Shown here in pieces: positions 1 to 12,279 of a DNA stretch of 64,000 nt (position 1 is its first letter; the number at the start of each line of letters is the position of its first letter). Source of the stretch: Buddleja alternifolia (Eukaryota > Streptophyta > Magnoliopsida > Lamiales > Scrophulariaceae). A program made the translations under genes and the position numbers. The notes beneath the pieces are model-generated. The model ran no database searches and had not been told where the DNA came from. It saw only the letters and a program-made list of their open reading frames with translations. The DNA lies in NCBI GenBank assembly GCA_019426215.1, contig CM033394.1:23890195-23954194 (forward strand), written 5' to 3'.

Positions 1-321
1 TCATCACCCCAGATATGCCGTAGTGCCGCCGAGGTGCCACCACCACAGGTGTCACCAAACAGCGGATGCGCCGCTGCACGTTTTGACGCGCAGCAGCGCC
101 ACCGCTGTGCGTATAATGAAAAACAAAAAAACAAAAAAAAATTGGAAAAAGGGCACACGGAGTAGCGCAACCACACGGGGCGAAAAATTTTGTTGTCGCC
201 TCGGCAGCGTGCTGAGCAAGGCCCAGCACCAGCACGCTGCATGAACAGCGTTGGGCTGTATGTGTGCGTCGGGTTACTGAGCCCGGCCCATCGACTAATA
301 TAATATATATATATATATAGT
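1..321. other. GC-rich flank, possibly leader of copia element A
   Basis: No gene is recognisable. The first 250 bases are GC-rich and full of GCCGCC/CACCACC-like runs, followed by a (TA)n stretch that abuts the LTR beginning at about 322. By position this could be the upstream part of the copia A leader that was split by the insertion of the 322-4814 element, because the right flank (4815 onward) is A leader. That is inference; I see no direct match to the related leader at 17383-18930. Confidence 0.3.
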
Positions 322-1018
322 TTTTGGTCCCAAGTGGCATACAAAAGCGTTTAGAAGAGGGGATTGATTAGACCCTGAAGTCTTTTTCGACTTCAAAAAT
401 ATTCGTATTAAAATTGGTTTGGACGCTTGAAAATGCAGGCGCTTGACTGAGCGTCTATTGAAAACTATTTTTAGAAAGTTAACTTAGACTTCAAGATTTG
501 AATACTATATCCAGATAGGTTTAAGCGTTCAGTTCTTTGATTAGTGTTAGCACAGCAGAATATTTTAGAGTCTTCTCTTTGAAAGCTTTAGCGTCACCAA
601 AATTATTTTAGTTGCTTAGCGTTTAATTGAATTTTACTTAACAGATTTATGCAATGATATGATAGTATGGAAATTGACTGCAAAGTAAAGAACACAATAT
701 TTATAAGCTTTGCTCGGTGATGTAATCCCAACTACGTCCTTCTTCTCCTTGAACACTTAGAGGCAATCCACTAAAATGATTCTCAAAGAATCACACGGAA
801 TCTTCTACAAATTAGAGAGAGATGGATATCTATGACTTGAGCTCCTTCGTCACACAGATTTCTGCTTTAAGACACTTTTATCCCCTTGCTTGTTTCACCC
901 AAAAATAGTGCAAGTATCCAACTTTGACTTCACACAGATTGCGAGGCTTGGATGAGGTTTTCTAATGGCTTGTTTGATTTTGATAAAGTTCAAACAACTT
1001 GGTAATATCTCAATAATA
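322..1018 (-). repeat. Partial 3' LTR of the gag-only copia
   Basis: About 700 bp homologous to 3284-3982 of the complete LTR. The outer end is decayed (TTTTGGTCCC where the other copies have TGTTGGTCCC). Homology stops at about 1018, where gag-linker sequence begins. Confidence 0.85.
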
Positions 1019-3205
1019 ACCCATTGTTAGTCACATTGTTAGTTTGAATTAGAACTTTAAGAACCCATATTTGCCTAATCTTCATTGCGGGAGGATTAGC
1101 CTTGTTGGGTTTCACATTGTGTTGTGTGTGCTTTTTGGGTATATAATAATATCCTTGATTATAATTGTAATCATAATCATAGTCATAATCATAATCATTA
1201 TGGTAGCGATAATATGATCTAGAGCGTTGTGGATATTGACACTGGAATTTCTTTGGCGCTGGCTTAGAGTGCACTTTTGGTCCTGGACGCTTAGCTCTTG
1301 ATTCACATTAATTAGGTTTATCCTTAGCTTTTCGAGCTTTTGGATGAACCTTTCTTTGTGCATCATTTGCTTTCGCCTTTCCGTGCCTGAGTCAGCTTTG
1401 GCTTTCTCATTTGGCCTCGTACCATTGTCACTCGGTTCATTTTGTGTTTAACTTGGTGAACCTTCCTCAACAAAGAAAACACCATTTCCTTTGTTGTTTG
1501 CCATAACGTTAGATTTGTTTGGTTGTTTACCCAATTTATTGCATCCTAAACCGGTGTTTTCACCAAATAATCTTGTTACCTCAGTCACATTTTCTAGCTT
1601 TCTTGACGCTTTAGACAATGATGAGCCGAGCTGTTCTGATTTAGCAAGTTTAACAATCAGATCAGCTTCTCTCTTGACTATTATATCAAGGTCACTTTTC
1701 AAATTGGTTATCTCACTCTCGAGTAATTTGTTCTTCTCAATGCATTGTTGCTGAATTTGCAATTATGCCTTGAGCGTCACATTATCACTCTTGAGTGATG
1801 AAATAATATCGAAGTGATTTTGATATATTTTGGCGGCATCTTGACAATCATTATAATATTTTTTGACTTTGTCAAGTAATTCTTCATAAGAGAGAGGGTA
1901 AGATATCTCAGTGTTTACCTCAGAAGACGCTTCATCATCTCTGGCCATGAGATAAATAAGCGCTGAGTCATCCACTGGCTCATCATCATCACTACTTTTC
2001 TCTGAAGACTCCAAATCTCCAGGTGCAGACACTTGTTCTGATTCCTCTAGCAAACCTTGTTGGTGAAGGTTGCTCCTAAATTGGTTTCTATCCAAGTAAT
2101 CCTGCCTTGAAGGCGTAGATACGTTTGGATAAGGGCAATATACCTGATAGTGCCCTAGTTTCCTACAATTGTAACACAAATTAGTTTTCATTTTCTGTTC
2201 AGTGGTTAATCGCTTGGAAACTGCTGGCGTTGAAATATTCTGTATCGAAGACGGAGACGCTTGGTATTGAACTGGCGCTGGAGGCTGAGGAGCTGAGTAC
2301 ACTGGCGCTTGATACTATTGTTGTGTTAGAACAGGCGCTTGATATGAACTATGTCCTTGATGTTTAGGACTAATTCCTTTCTTTTCATATCTTAAGAACT
2401 TTCTGAATCTATTCAGAAGTGCTAGTTCCTCATCCTCAATTATATCCGAAACCTTTCCCTTGTTACCAGATTTACCCTTGATTGATGCTATAAACGCTCC
2501 AGACTCGATTACCAGACTGCTCACAACCTCACTTGCAGAATTCAACTCAAACTCAAATGCTTTGAGCTCTGAAAAGGCATCTTCTGGAGTTAGAAGATCC
2601 AACATATTCGATTCTCTCGTTGCTGCTGTCTTCATCAAGAAACTACTAGGTAGACTTCTAAAAATCTTAACCACCATTTCTCGGTTGTGTAAATCCATAC
2701 CCAAAGATGTTAATTCTGTAACAAGAGCTGTAAATCTTATGTCTAATTGCTCTAAAGTCTCATTGGGTAACATCTTAAAACTGTTAAATTTTTCTTTGGC
2801 AATGGAAAGCTTATTCTCCTTAAACTGAGCTGAACCACCACAAATTATGGTCAACTTATCCCATATTTCCTTAGTAGTATTACACGACTTCACCTTGTTG
2901 AATAAGTTGTCATTATCACCAATAGCTGTATATAAAGTGCTGCAATCAACATTGTCCAGATTAGCTCTTCAACGCTCATCAATGGACCACTCTTGTTTTG
3001 GTTTCTCAACATAACCATCCGGGGTTTCTTCAGTAGCTCCAGGTGCTCTGGTGATAACCTTCAGAATTTGTATTGGTCCATCTAAAATAATAATATCGCA
3101 CATTTCGTCATCACATGAATAAAGATATGTAAATGCTTTGACCTTCCAGGAATAATAGTTTGATTCGGTCAACTTGGGAATTTTAGAAAATGCCATTAAA
3201 AGCAA
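1019..3205 (-). pseudogene. Copia gag remnant (UBN2 and CCHC zinc knuckle)
   Basis: Translation on the minus strand starts at MAFSKIPKLTESNYYSWK, a typical copia gag start, at about 3196. It is broken by a stop near 2970 and continues in the UBN2-type region (TKEIWDKL, LEQLDIRFTAL) to 2315. A CCHC knuckle follows (CYNCRKLGHYQVYCPYP, near 2190-2150), then an acidic segment (SSDDDEPVDDSALIYLMA) and a coiled-coil-like stretch. The last readable part, around KIRQIWVLKVLIQTN, matches the linker that normally precedes the protease. Several stops and frame changes make it non-functional. Gag would form the virus-like particle for reverse transcription. Confidence 0.85.
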
Positions 3206-3265
3206 CTAGATTTGAAAAGGATCTAAACAAGTTGTTATGCTCGGAAATTTTAAAATTTCAACTTT

Positions 3266-3281
3266 AACCGCTCTGATACCA
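3266..3281 (-). promoter_or_regulatory. Primer binding site (tRNA-iMet type)
   Basis: The minus strand reads TGGTATCAGAGCGG one or two bases inside the LTR. This is the usual plant copia PBS complementary to initiator tRNA-Met and fixes the minus orientation of the element. Confidence 0.85.
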
Positions 3282-3283
3282 CT

Positions 3284-4814
3284 TGTTGGTCCCAAATGGC
3301 ATACAAAAGGGTCTAGAAGAGGAGGGGTTGAATAGACCTTGAAGTCTTTTTCGACTTCAAAAATATTCATATTAAAATTGGTTTGGACGCTTGAAAATGC
3401 AGGCGCTTGACTGAGCGTCTACTAAAGACTGTTTTTAGAAAGTTAACTTAGACTTCAAGATTAAATACTATATCCAGATAGGTTTAAACGTTCAGTTCTT
3501 TGATCAGTGCGCACAGCGGAATAATTTTAGAGTCTTCTCTTTGAAAGCTTTAGCGTCACAGAAAGTATTTTAGTTGCTTACCGTTTGATTGAATTTTACT
3601 TAACAGATTTATGCAATGATATGATAGTACGAAAATTGACTATAAAGTAAAGAACACAATATTTGTAAGGTTCGTTGGGTGGTGTAATCCCAACTACGTC
3701 CTTCTTCTCTTTGAACACTTGGAGGCAATCCATTAAAATGATTCTCAAAGAATTACACAGAATCTTCTACAAATTAGAGAGAGATGGGTATCGATGACTT
3801 GAGCTCCTTGGTCACACAGATTTCTGCTTCAAGACACTTCTATCCCCTTGCTTGTTTCACCCAGAAATAGTGCAAGTATCCAACTTCGACTTCACACAGA
3901 TCGCGAGGCTTGGATGAGGTTTTCTAATGGCTTGTTTGACTTTGATAAAGTTCAAACAACTTGGTAGTATCTCAATAATAATGTAGGTTTCTCCAAAAAG
4001 AATGTTGGAGATATTGGTTGACTGTCTCAAGAATTTAAGAAAAGCAAAGAGAATGTTTGCTTGAATACTCTGGCTTTTCTGAGAGTTTATGGATTGAGAC
4101 TTCAATGCAACAGCAATTTGGTTAGAATGTGATTTTTTTTGGCTTGTTGTGAAGTCCTATTTATAGGTAATCTTAGAAAAAGTGTTCGTTTGACACATAC
4201 ACAGGCACATGTCTCTCACTTTCGCGAGTGAACAGCTTTTGTCCTTTTTCCTGAAAATTTGCTGCACAAAAGTTGGTGCTGCAGTCTATGAATAGTTGAC
4301 AGTCCAATAGGGTGGCTTCTCCGTACGTCCAAAAGAGCTTATCACATTTAATGCTCTTATGAACATTTAATGCATTTGAAATAAATACCCCGTTGGCAAT
4401 TAATGATCTGGGAATATTTGCATTAAACTCCTTCTGGACTTAGAAATAAATTCAGGTAAAATCAGTCATTGATAGACGCTTATTCATCCTTGAATAACTT
4501 TTGTCCTATAATCATCGCTTGATATAGCTTGTCGTTTGGACGACTGGAATCTTTATTTTCATTCAGACTTCAGGCGCTTAAGTCTTCAAACTTAACAACT
4601 GATAAGCTCACTAAGAAATTATCAGGCGCTCAGTCTAAGAATACTTAGCCTAACAATCTAGAATAAAATAAAGCAAATCCTATAATCCTATTACAAATCT
4701 GACGCTTCAAAGCTTTATACATGATTTCTAATAAAATCAAACTTACATTTTTTTTGGTCTAATATAGAATCCTAATTGTCATCATCAAAATGTCTAACAT
4801 GAAATTTCCTAACA
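3284..4814 (-). repeat. Complete 5' LTR of the gag-only copia
   Basis: The LTR is 1531 bp and begins TGTTGGTCCC and ends CCTAACA on the + strand, so it has TG..CA termini. It matches the solo LTR at 25370-26922 end to end. Confidence 0.9.
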
Positions 4815-7800
4815 ATATTTAATATATTTATATATTTATATATATATATATATTAATAATTATTGGGCTTGACCCAATACACAAATTTGACCCGAAATTT
4901 GTCAATTTCCCCTTTTCTTAATAAAAATGATTTTGTTTTTCTAAAATTAAATTAGATTTAATTAGTGAAATTGGATTTGACTTTTAATAATTAAATCGGA
5001 TTTAATTATGTCATAAATTAAATTGAGGATTTTATTTATGATCAAAGACGATTAAATAAATTGGATTTATTTTTGGGTTGAGTTTATATTTCATAATAAT
5101 TAAGAATAAGTTAGACTTATTTCTTAAATAATAAATTGGATTTATTCTTTTAAATTGAAATTAAATTCATCTTTTCATAATTAAGTTAGATTTAATTAAA
5201 TATGAATTCCTTTTCGATTTAAAAGTAAAAGCTAGCATAATCTTAAATAGTTTATTTATATGTTTTGTTGTATGTTATGGTGGATGCATCCATAGACTTA
5301 GGGTTTTACCGTTTTTATATTATCTGGGTTGTAATGGGCTGGAGAATGCCCCCCAATTTGTACTTTTATTTTCAGTAGTATAATGTAAGGGTGCTTTTGA
5401 ATTATGTAATTAGAGGTAGGACCTTCATAGAGCTTGGAGCCTGACACGCTAAAAGCTAACGTGCTATAATAGCAAGTGCACTAGTCGTGTGTAGTAATAA
5501 AAGTGGACGAGAAGTCCGGATTGTCGAACCACAAAGACTTGAATTCTAGTATAAGATTTTATAACAACAAAGATCAAAACAATAAAGGTAAAATGAGTGT
5601 GAAATGCGTAAGATAAGAACAAGGTTGAACAAATGATTTAAAACAAAATAGAAAGGGAGACTAAGGCACATGCTAGGTTCAAATTGATCAATTATACTTA
5701 TAAAGATTCTCGTTGAAGGATTACGCTTATATTGTTATGGTGAGAGCTCCGAGGGTAGAGAATAACCGATGTCTCGCGTATAAACTCCTATGCTTAGATC
5801 GTGATTTCCCAAATATTCCTATCCGAAAATCTAACCACTAAACATGCATTAACGTACTAGAGTTCACTCGATTTGAATCGAACAACTTCACCCGGGAATC
5901 TTTACCTATGTCTAGGGCAATTCCTCATTAGTTACGGGTCATGATGTGAATTTCTTGCACCCTAAGTCAATTTTCTCCCGAAATATTAACCTAGGCATAA
6001 GATTCTAACATATAGTGATCAAGTATATGCAAGATAGGCAAAAACACAAATTCACATCACATAACAATATAAGAACAACCTCAACAATCATCTATTATAA
6101 GCATATATCACAATTTGGCCTTACATGGCCCTAGTCTTATGAATTTAGTTCATAATGGATAAAATGAAAAACATAAATGAATTAATACACATGTTCATAG
6201 ACATAATTGAAATGAAAAGCTATAAAAACTCCCTCAAAAGTGAATAATGATGGATCTTGAAGTTGAGCCTTCAATCCCCAAGCTCTTTTCCTTCCTCTAG
6301 TTTTCCCCTCCAAGAGTGATGAAGAATGGTGATGAATGGTGGAGAAATCATATTAGGGGCTGCCCCCCTCTCCTCTAAGAATCTGAAATTGATAGTGAAT
6401 GATGAAGAGTATGGGTTCCCCCTCCTTTTATAGCCAAAATTCCACTAAAGTATGCATTAAGAATTCCCATTAAAGTTCCCCAATGAGAATTCCACCTAAG
6501 GTGATGCTTAAAGTTTGGCTTTTAAGATTCCAACCAGCTAAAAATGCTGAACTTTTGGCCCTTAAGAATTCCACCAAGCATAACCATGTGAAAACTTCAA
6601 CAAAACACATGTGTGCTGCCATTTTCTTGCTTTCCAGCGCAGTCTTAGTATTTTCCTCCTAAACTTCTCCACAGATCTCCAAATTGGATGATTCAAGTTC
6701 CCATGTGCAGATAAAACATAGATCTACAACTTTGAAGAAGGACATTTTGTCCAATTCGGTCTCTAAGTATACCTAAATTACGTTTCAACATGGAGGTTGT
6801 TTCTGATTTGGCGCCCATAAAGTAAATCTACCAAGAAACACACTTATGACAACCCCTCAACACATGTGCTGAATTATGGCCAAAAGTGATTCTTACCCAT
6901 CATATAAGGCTGGAATTTAGGCTAAAAAAGGAGTAACATTCGGACTATCCATGCCTAGGCATGACTAGGAGGGCGCTGGGGCGTATCCTGGCACATGTAC
7001 TTCTCTGTTCGGCGCAGCAATCGTATTTCCTTCACAATTATCTCTATAGACCTCCGATTTGGATGTTTCAAGTTCCCATTTGAAGCTAAGACATACATCT
7101 AAAACTTTGTAGAAGGAAACTTTGTCTAAATCGGTCTCGAAATGTACGGAATTATCGCTCGAATGTGGTAGGAGATGTATAAACCGCCTCGGTGTTGAAA
7201 AACATGCTTGAACTTGTTTTGTACATCATTTTTCTTCCCTTTTCTTCATGTATTCTCATTTATTACCTGTATTCACTTAACACACCTATTAAATGCAAAT
7301 GTGACATGATTTAAGCAATAAGTGAATCCAAATCATAAGAATTACGGTCTTAAAAACACGTAAAAACACCTCTTATCAGAGCCCGAAGCATATCAAGATT
7401 AGATTTGATACAGGCCCATATCCCCCCGATTGATCTATTGGCTTAGATCAATCTAGAATGTCTATGGAATGCATGTTGATAGAATAACTAGGTGTTCTAT
7501 TATTGCATGGCTTAGAATAATTCCACATATGCACATAATAAATTAATGTGCAAAGTGAAACCTTATATAAATTAAAAAATTCTCCCAAATAAAATATACT
7601 AAGTAAGGAAGGGATATTGGATATCCTGGCTCTCCATCAAACTTTGGGAAATAGAATTATGAGTTGTGCATGGCATTGTCTAGACTAATGGGGGTTTGGC
7701 ACTAATTCATAATTCAAATCTCTCTAAGTGCATTTGATGCCATCGGTCGTAGCAAATCTCATCCCATATACCGTTACAGGTTACAAGATGAGATTCAACT

Positions 7801-8176
7801 GTTAGATTGATAGGAGTTGATGGAAAAGTACTTAGATGGATCACCACCAATATTTCGTTACAGACTGAGGTTAAGTGATCCATGAGCCAAAAGTGAGATT
7901 GAACCATCGGTTGGACTAATTGGCGTGGTACGCCACTTCAAAATTCCAATGATCCATATATCGTTACAGATTGCAACTCATTGAAAATTTTAAAGAACTC
8001 AATCACTCACTACGAAATCTGTCCAACGAGATTTCCGTTTATTGCAGTGAGTGCATTGGTTCAAAAAATGTAGTGGGGGCCAAGTCAGAATTAAAGTCCT
8101 AATTTTACTTGGGTATAACATAATTATCTAATGAAATTTTGGGTTTTTTTCTACAGTCATTAATATTTCTCTCAAA
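4815..8176 (+). other. Untranslated leader of copia element A, interrupted by a solo LTR
   Basis: AT-rich non-coding sequence that aligns in pieces with the leader at about 18000-18930: a shared stretch ending in a CTTAGGGTTT/TTTAGGGTTT block (5290 and 18130), and a long shared block at 7420-8000 versus 18330-18930 (for example TAAGTAAGG, GGTATTGGATATCC-like and CAACTCATTG motifs). The homology is split by the 5442-7378 insertion. It lies directly upstream of gag at 8177. The 5' LTR of A is not seen in the window. Confidence 0.7.
5442..7378. mobile_element. Solo LTR (probably Ty3/gypsy) with TSD GAGCC
   Basis: A 1937 bp unit with TG..CA ends (TGACACGC .. CTTATCA) flanked by perfect 5-bp repeats GAGCC at 5437-5441 and 7379-7383. 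It interrupts the copia A leader, whose homology resumes immediately on both sides. There is no coding sequence. Two internal ~110 bp related blocks occur at about 6670-6780 and 7045-7155 (sharing TTCAAGTTCCCAT and CGGTCTC motifs). Read from the right it starts TGATAAGAGG, so minus orientation is likely. The gypsy assignment is inference from length and style. Confidence 0.8.
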
Positions 8177-11100
8177 ATGGTTAATAACCCACTATCAGTT
8201 TTGCTGGAAAAAATGTCCTCACTAGACCTAACTTTGCTGACTGGCTCAGAAACCTAAGGATTGTCTTTAGCTTGGAGTCACTAGGCTATGTACTCGAGGC
8301 CAATCGTCCCCCGGATGATGATGATGAGGGCGCACATGATGACTACAACACATGGATCAAGGATGATACTCGTGTTAAAGGTTACATGCTCGGCTCCATG
8401 AGCAATGATTTGCAGCGATCCAATGAGAACATGGATAACGCGAAGTCAATTTTGCGACATCTCAAGGAGTTGTATGGAGAGCACAGTAGGACTGGTCGGT
8501 ATGATATATTGAGAGAGCTCTTTGGAGCAAGAATGGGAGAAGGTGAAGATGTGGGAACCCACTTCTTAAAGATGATTTCCATGATCTAGAGATTGGAAGC
8601 TCTCGATTTCACCATGGATTTCCACCTTTAGACATATCTCATTCTTCAGTCACTCCCGAAATCCTTTTCACAATTTATTGTGAACTTCAACATGAATGAC
8701 ATTGAGTGCACACTGGCTGGACTATTGAACAAGCTCTCAACTGCTCAGGGACAAAAGAAGCCCAAGGGGAAGGAAGTTGCTTTAGCTATCACCACTGGGG
8801 CATCCAAGCCCTTTAGAAAAAGGAAAGGTAAAGGCAAAAAGCAACTGGGAGTGTCAAAGGCATCGAGTGACACAGGCAAAGTGAAAGGGAAAGGGTTCAA
8901 GGGAAGAGGTCCAAAGAAGACAGACATATATGTCTTCACTATAGTGAGATGGGACACTGGAAACGTGACTCTCCCAAGGTAAAAGCGGAAATTGCTTCAG
9001 GTTTAGAACTTAATGTTTTGGGAACAAATTGTTCTGTTGCTATTTTTTCTACTTCCTGGATTCTAGAATCTGGAACTAGTGCTCACATATGTGTTTTGAA
9101 TCAGGAGATGGAAAGAAGAAAGAAGCTGGAGCATGGAGAAGTGATGATCAATGTTTGGCAGCGGTTATAGTGTAGCAGCCACACACATTGGAACGACTTC
9201 CATAAGATTATTTTCTAGACATTTATTATTGTAAGACGATTGCATTGTTTTGCCCAATGGGCTGAAGAATATTGTTTCTATTCCTATTTTAATCAGGAAA
9301 GGATATTTATTTTCCTTTGCAAACAATTCTTGTGACATTTATTTTTGAAATGAATATGTTGGCAGTGCTTCTTGAATAACTGGTTTATACTATATTAACG
9401 TCCAAAATAATTGTAATGTCAATGTTGTAACAAGAAAACGCAGTTTGTATAATCCAAACTTAAGACAGCTCTGGCACTTAAGATTAGGTCATGTCGGGGA
9501 TCTTAGACTAGACGAGTTAGAAAAGGATGGAGTCATAGACTCGTTGGGATCAGATCCCTATCCCATTTGTGAGTCTTGTATTCAAGGCAAGATAACCAAA
9601 TCCCTCTTCACAGGGAATTTTGAAAGAGCCACTGAAGTCTTAGGTTTGATTCATACTGATGTGTGCGGTCCTTTTGGAAATGTGGCCCGCGGTGGTTTTC
9701 AGTACTTCATTACATTTACCGATGACCATTCTAGATATGGCTATGTGTATTTGATAAGTACAAGTCTCAGTCATTGGAGAAGTTCATTGACTTCAAGATT
9801 TTAGGTTTGATTCATACTGATGTGTGTCGTCCTTTTAGAAATGTGGCTCACGGTGGTTTTCAATACTTCATTACATTTACCGATGACCATTCAATATATG
9901 GCTATGTGTATTTGATGAAGTACAAGTCTCAATCATTGGAGAAGTTCATTGAGTTCAAGATTTTAGTCAAAAACCGAATCGGGCATCATATTAAATTAAG
10001 GCACTTCGGTCTGACCCGGTGGCGAGTATATGAGTGTCGAATTTGACCAGTTCTTAAGGGAACATAGCATACTATTACAGCTAACTCCTCCAGCCACTCC
10101 ACAATTAAATGGCGTAGTAGAACAAAGGAATCGAACACTGTTAGACATGGTTCAATTCATGCTCAACTACACAGATTTGCCCATTTCGTTGTGGGGACAT
10201 GCACTAATTACAACTGCTCACATTCTGAACAGATGTCCCTCCAAATTTGTTCCTAATACACCGTATCAAATATGGCGTGGAAGGAAGCTTACTCTGAAAC
10301 ACATAAAGATATGGGGTTGCCCATCTTATGTGAAAAAGACCAAATCAGAGAAATTGGAGGTTATGTCCTTAAAAGGACGATTCGTTGGATAGCTAGAGGA
10401 TTCCATGGGATACCATTCTACCTTCATGATGATCAAAGGATCATTGTTGCCTTACAGGCAATCTTTCTCGAAGTAGAATTCATTTGGAAAGGTGGAGCTG
10501 GTAGAAGTATTATTCTAGAAGAACAAAATGAATCTCCTTTGGAAGACACGGTTCAAGAAACCCAGCCCGAACAGGAAACGACACAACCATCAATGCGCAG
10601 GTCAGCTAGGGTATCTCAACCTCCTGAGAGATATGGTTATCTTCTACAAGGAGAGCATAATATGTATGCAGGAGCGGAAGGAAACCATGTAGACAATCCC
10701 TCTAGCTATGACCATGCAATAATGGACATGGATTCTGCAAAATGGCATGAAGCTATGAAAGTAGAAATGGATTCGATGTATTCGAACCAAGTCTAGACTC
10801 TCACAAATCGACCCAAGGGTATTCTACCCATCGGATGCAAATGGATCTACAAGAGAAAGATTGGTCCAGATGGCATGTCCTATAAGGCCAGGCTAGTGGC
10901 GAAAGGGTATAGTTAAAAGAAGGGCATTGACTATGAGGAAACTTTTTCACATGTAGCTATGATCAAATCCACTAGAATTCTACTTGCAATAGCTGCATAC
11001 CTAGATTATGAGATCTGGCAAATGGATGTGAAGACCCTGTTCTTAAATGGATTCCTCGAGGAGGAAATCTATATGGAACAGCCCAAGGGTTTCATATCGA

Positions 11101-12243
11101 GTGCAGATTCTCATAAGGTCTGCAAATTGAATAGGTCCATTTATGGACTCAAGAAGGCCTCTCGCAGTTGGAACCTTCGTTTTGATGAGGAATTATGAAG
11201 CTACGGCTTCATTAAGAACGAGGATGAACTATGTGTCAATAAAAAGGTTAGTGGGAGCAAAATCACATTTCTGGTGCTATATGTAGATGATATTCTACTT
11301 ATAGGGAATGATGAAGGTCTGCTAACTTAAGTTAAGACATGGCTTTCAAGCACATTCTCCATGAAAGATTTGGGAGAAGCCACCTACATCCTAGGAATTC
11401 GCATCTACAAGGATAGATCGAATAAGATGATAAAACTTTCTCAAGCCCTCTACCCAGAGATGGTCCTAAAGAGATTTGAGATGGAAAACTCTAAGAGAGG
11501 TCTTTTGCCCATGAGACATGAAATTCACCTCTCCAAAAAGATGAGTCCTCAAAGTGAGGAAGATCAAAAAGAGATGAGTGCAGTTCCCTATGCATCAGCA
11601 GTGGGAAGTCTCATGTACACAATGTTATGCACGAGACCAGATCTTGCCTATGTTGTGAGCGTAGTAAGTAGGTTTCATGCTAACCCAAGCAAAGAACATT
11701 GGATCGCCGTGAAATCTATCTTGAAGTACTTGAGAAGAACCAAAGATTTGATTCTTGTATATGGCAATGGAGAAATGAAAGTGGACGGTTATACGGATTC
11801 TGATTTCTAATCAGATATCGATGACCGCAAATCCACTTCTGGGTTCATATTCACTCTGAACATTAAAGCAGTGTCTTGGAAAAGTTCCAAGCAAAGCACA
11901 ACTACTGATTTGACCATTGAAGCTGAATATGTGGCAGCCTAAAAGGCAACCAAAGAAGCTGTGGATTAAGAAGTTCATGGCAGAACTTCAACTTATTCCT
12001 AGTGTGGAGCTACCGTTGCCACTTTGGTGTGAGAACAATGGATCCATCACGCAAGCTAGGCAACCAAGGTCTCACAACAAATCCAAACACATAGAGAGGA
12101 GATATCATATAATTTGATAAATCGTTGGAAGAGGCGACATCGCCGTGCAGAAAATAACCTCAGCGAACAACGTGGCTGACCCACTCACTAAGCCATTGGC
12201 GTAGGCGGAACAAGAGAGACATCTTGAGAAGATAGGTATTAGA
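8177..12243 (+). pseudogene. Copia element A gag-pol, decayed
   Basis: Consecutive fragments in the usual copia order. Gag starts at 8177, with PNFADWLRNLRIV near 8222 after a frameshift, and has a degenerate zinc knuckle near 8945. The protease motif is altered to WILESGTSAHIC near 9060. GAG-pre-integrase (LWHLRLGHVGDL, near 9470) leads into the integrase core (HTDVCGPF, TFTDDHSRYGY), which carries a 161-bp tandem duplication. RT follows (GCKWIYKRKIG near 10835, WQMDVKTLFLNG, LYVDDILLIGND near 11280), then RNase H ending ADPLTKPLA near 12200. Many stops and shifts interrupt it, for example at 10795, 11198 and 11810. It is related to element C at 61798-64000, which is better preserved. When intact it would encode the replication polyprotein. 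Confidence 0.9.
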
Positions 12244-12264
12244 TACCATAGCAATTGGTATTAA

Positions 12265-12279
12265 GTGCAAGTAGGAGAT
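12265..12279 (+). promoter_or_regulatory. Polypurine tract of copia A
   Basis: AAGTAGGAGAT directly precedes the LTR start TGTTAGG. The same arrangement (GTGGGAGAT then TGTTAGG, minus strand) is found in element C near 61783. This would be the plus-strand primer. Confidence 0.75.

Larger units (their letters stand above)
322..4814 (-). mobile_element. Gag-only deletion derivative of a Ty1/copia retrotransposon
   Basis: Read on the minus strand, this has a complete 5' LTR (4814 to 3284), a tRNA-iMet-type PBS, a decayed gag, then directly the last ~700 bp of a 3' LTR (1018 to 322). Protease, integrase, RT, RNase H, the PPT and the first ~830 bp of the 3' LTR are missing, so one large internal deletion joined the gag C-terminal linker to the LTR. 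The two LTR copies are clearly homologous over 322-1018 and 3284-3982, and a third copy of the same LTR stands alone at 25370-26922. The flanks ATAGT (317-321) and ATATT (4815-4819) could be a 5-bp TSD with one change, but the site is AT-rich. The long gag with an acidic region after the zinc knuckle suggests a Sirevirus-type copia; this is inference. Confidence 0.85.

Noticed and set aside
990..1366. Tyr/Asp-rich minus-strand frames (DYDYDYDYNYN)
   Set aside because: Part of the decayed copia gag C-terminal linker, next to the deletion joining it to the LTR; not a separate gene.
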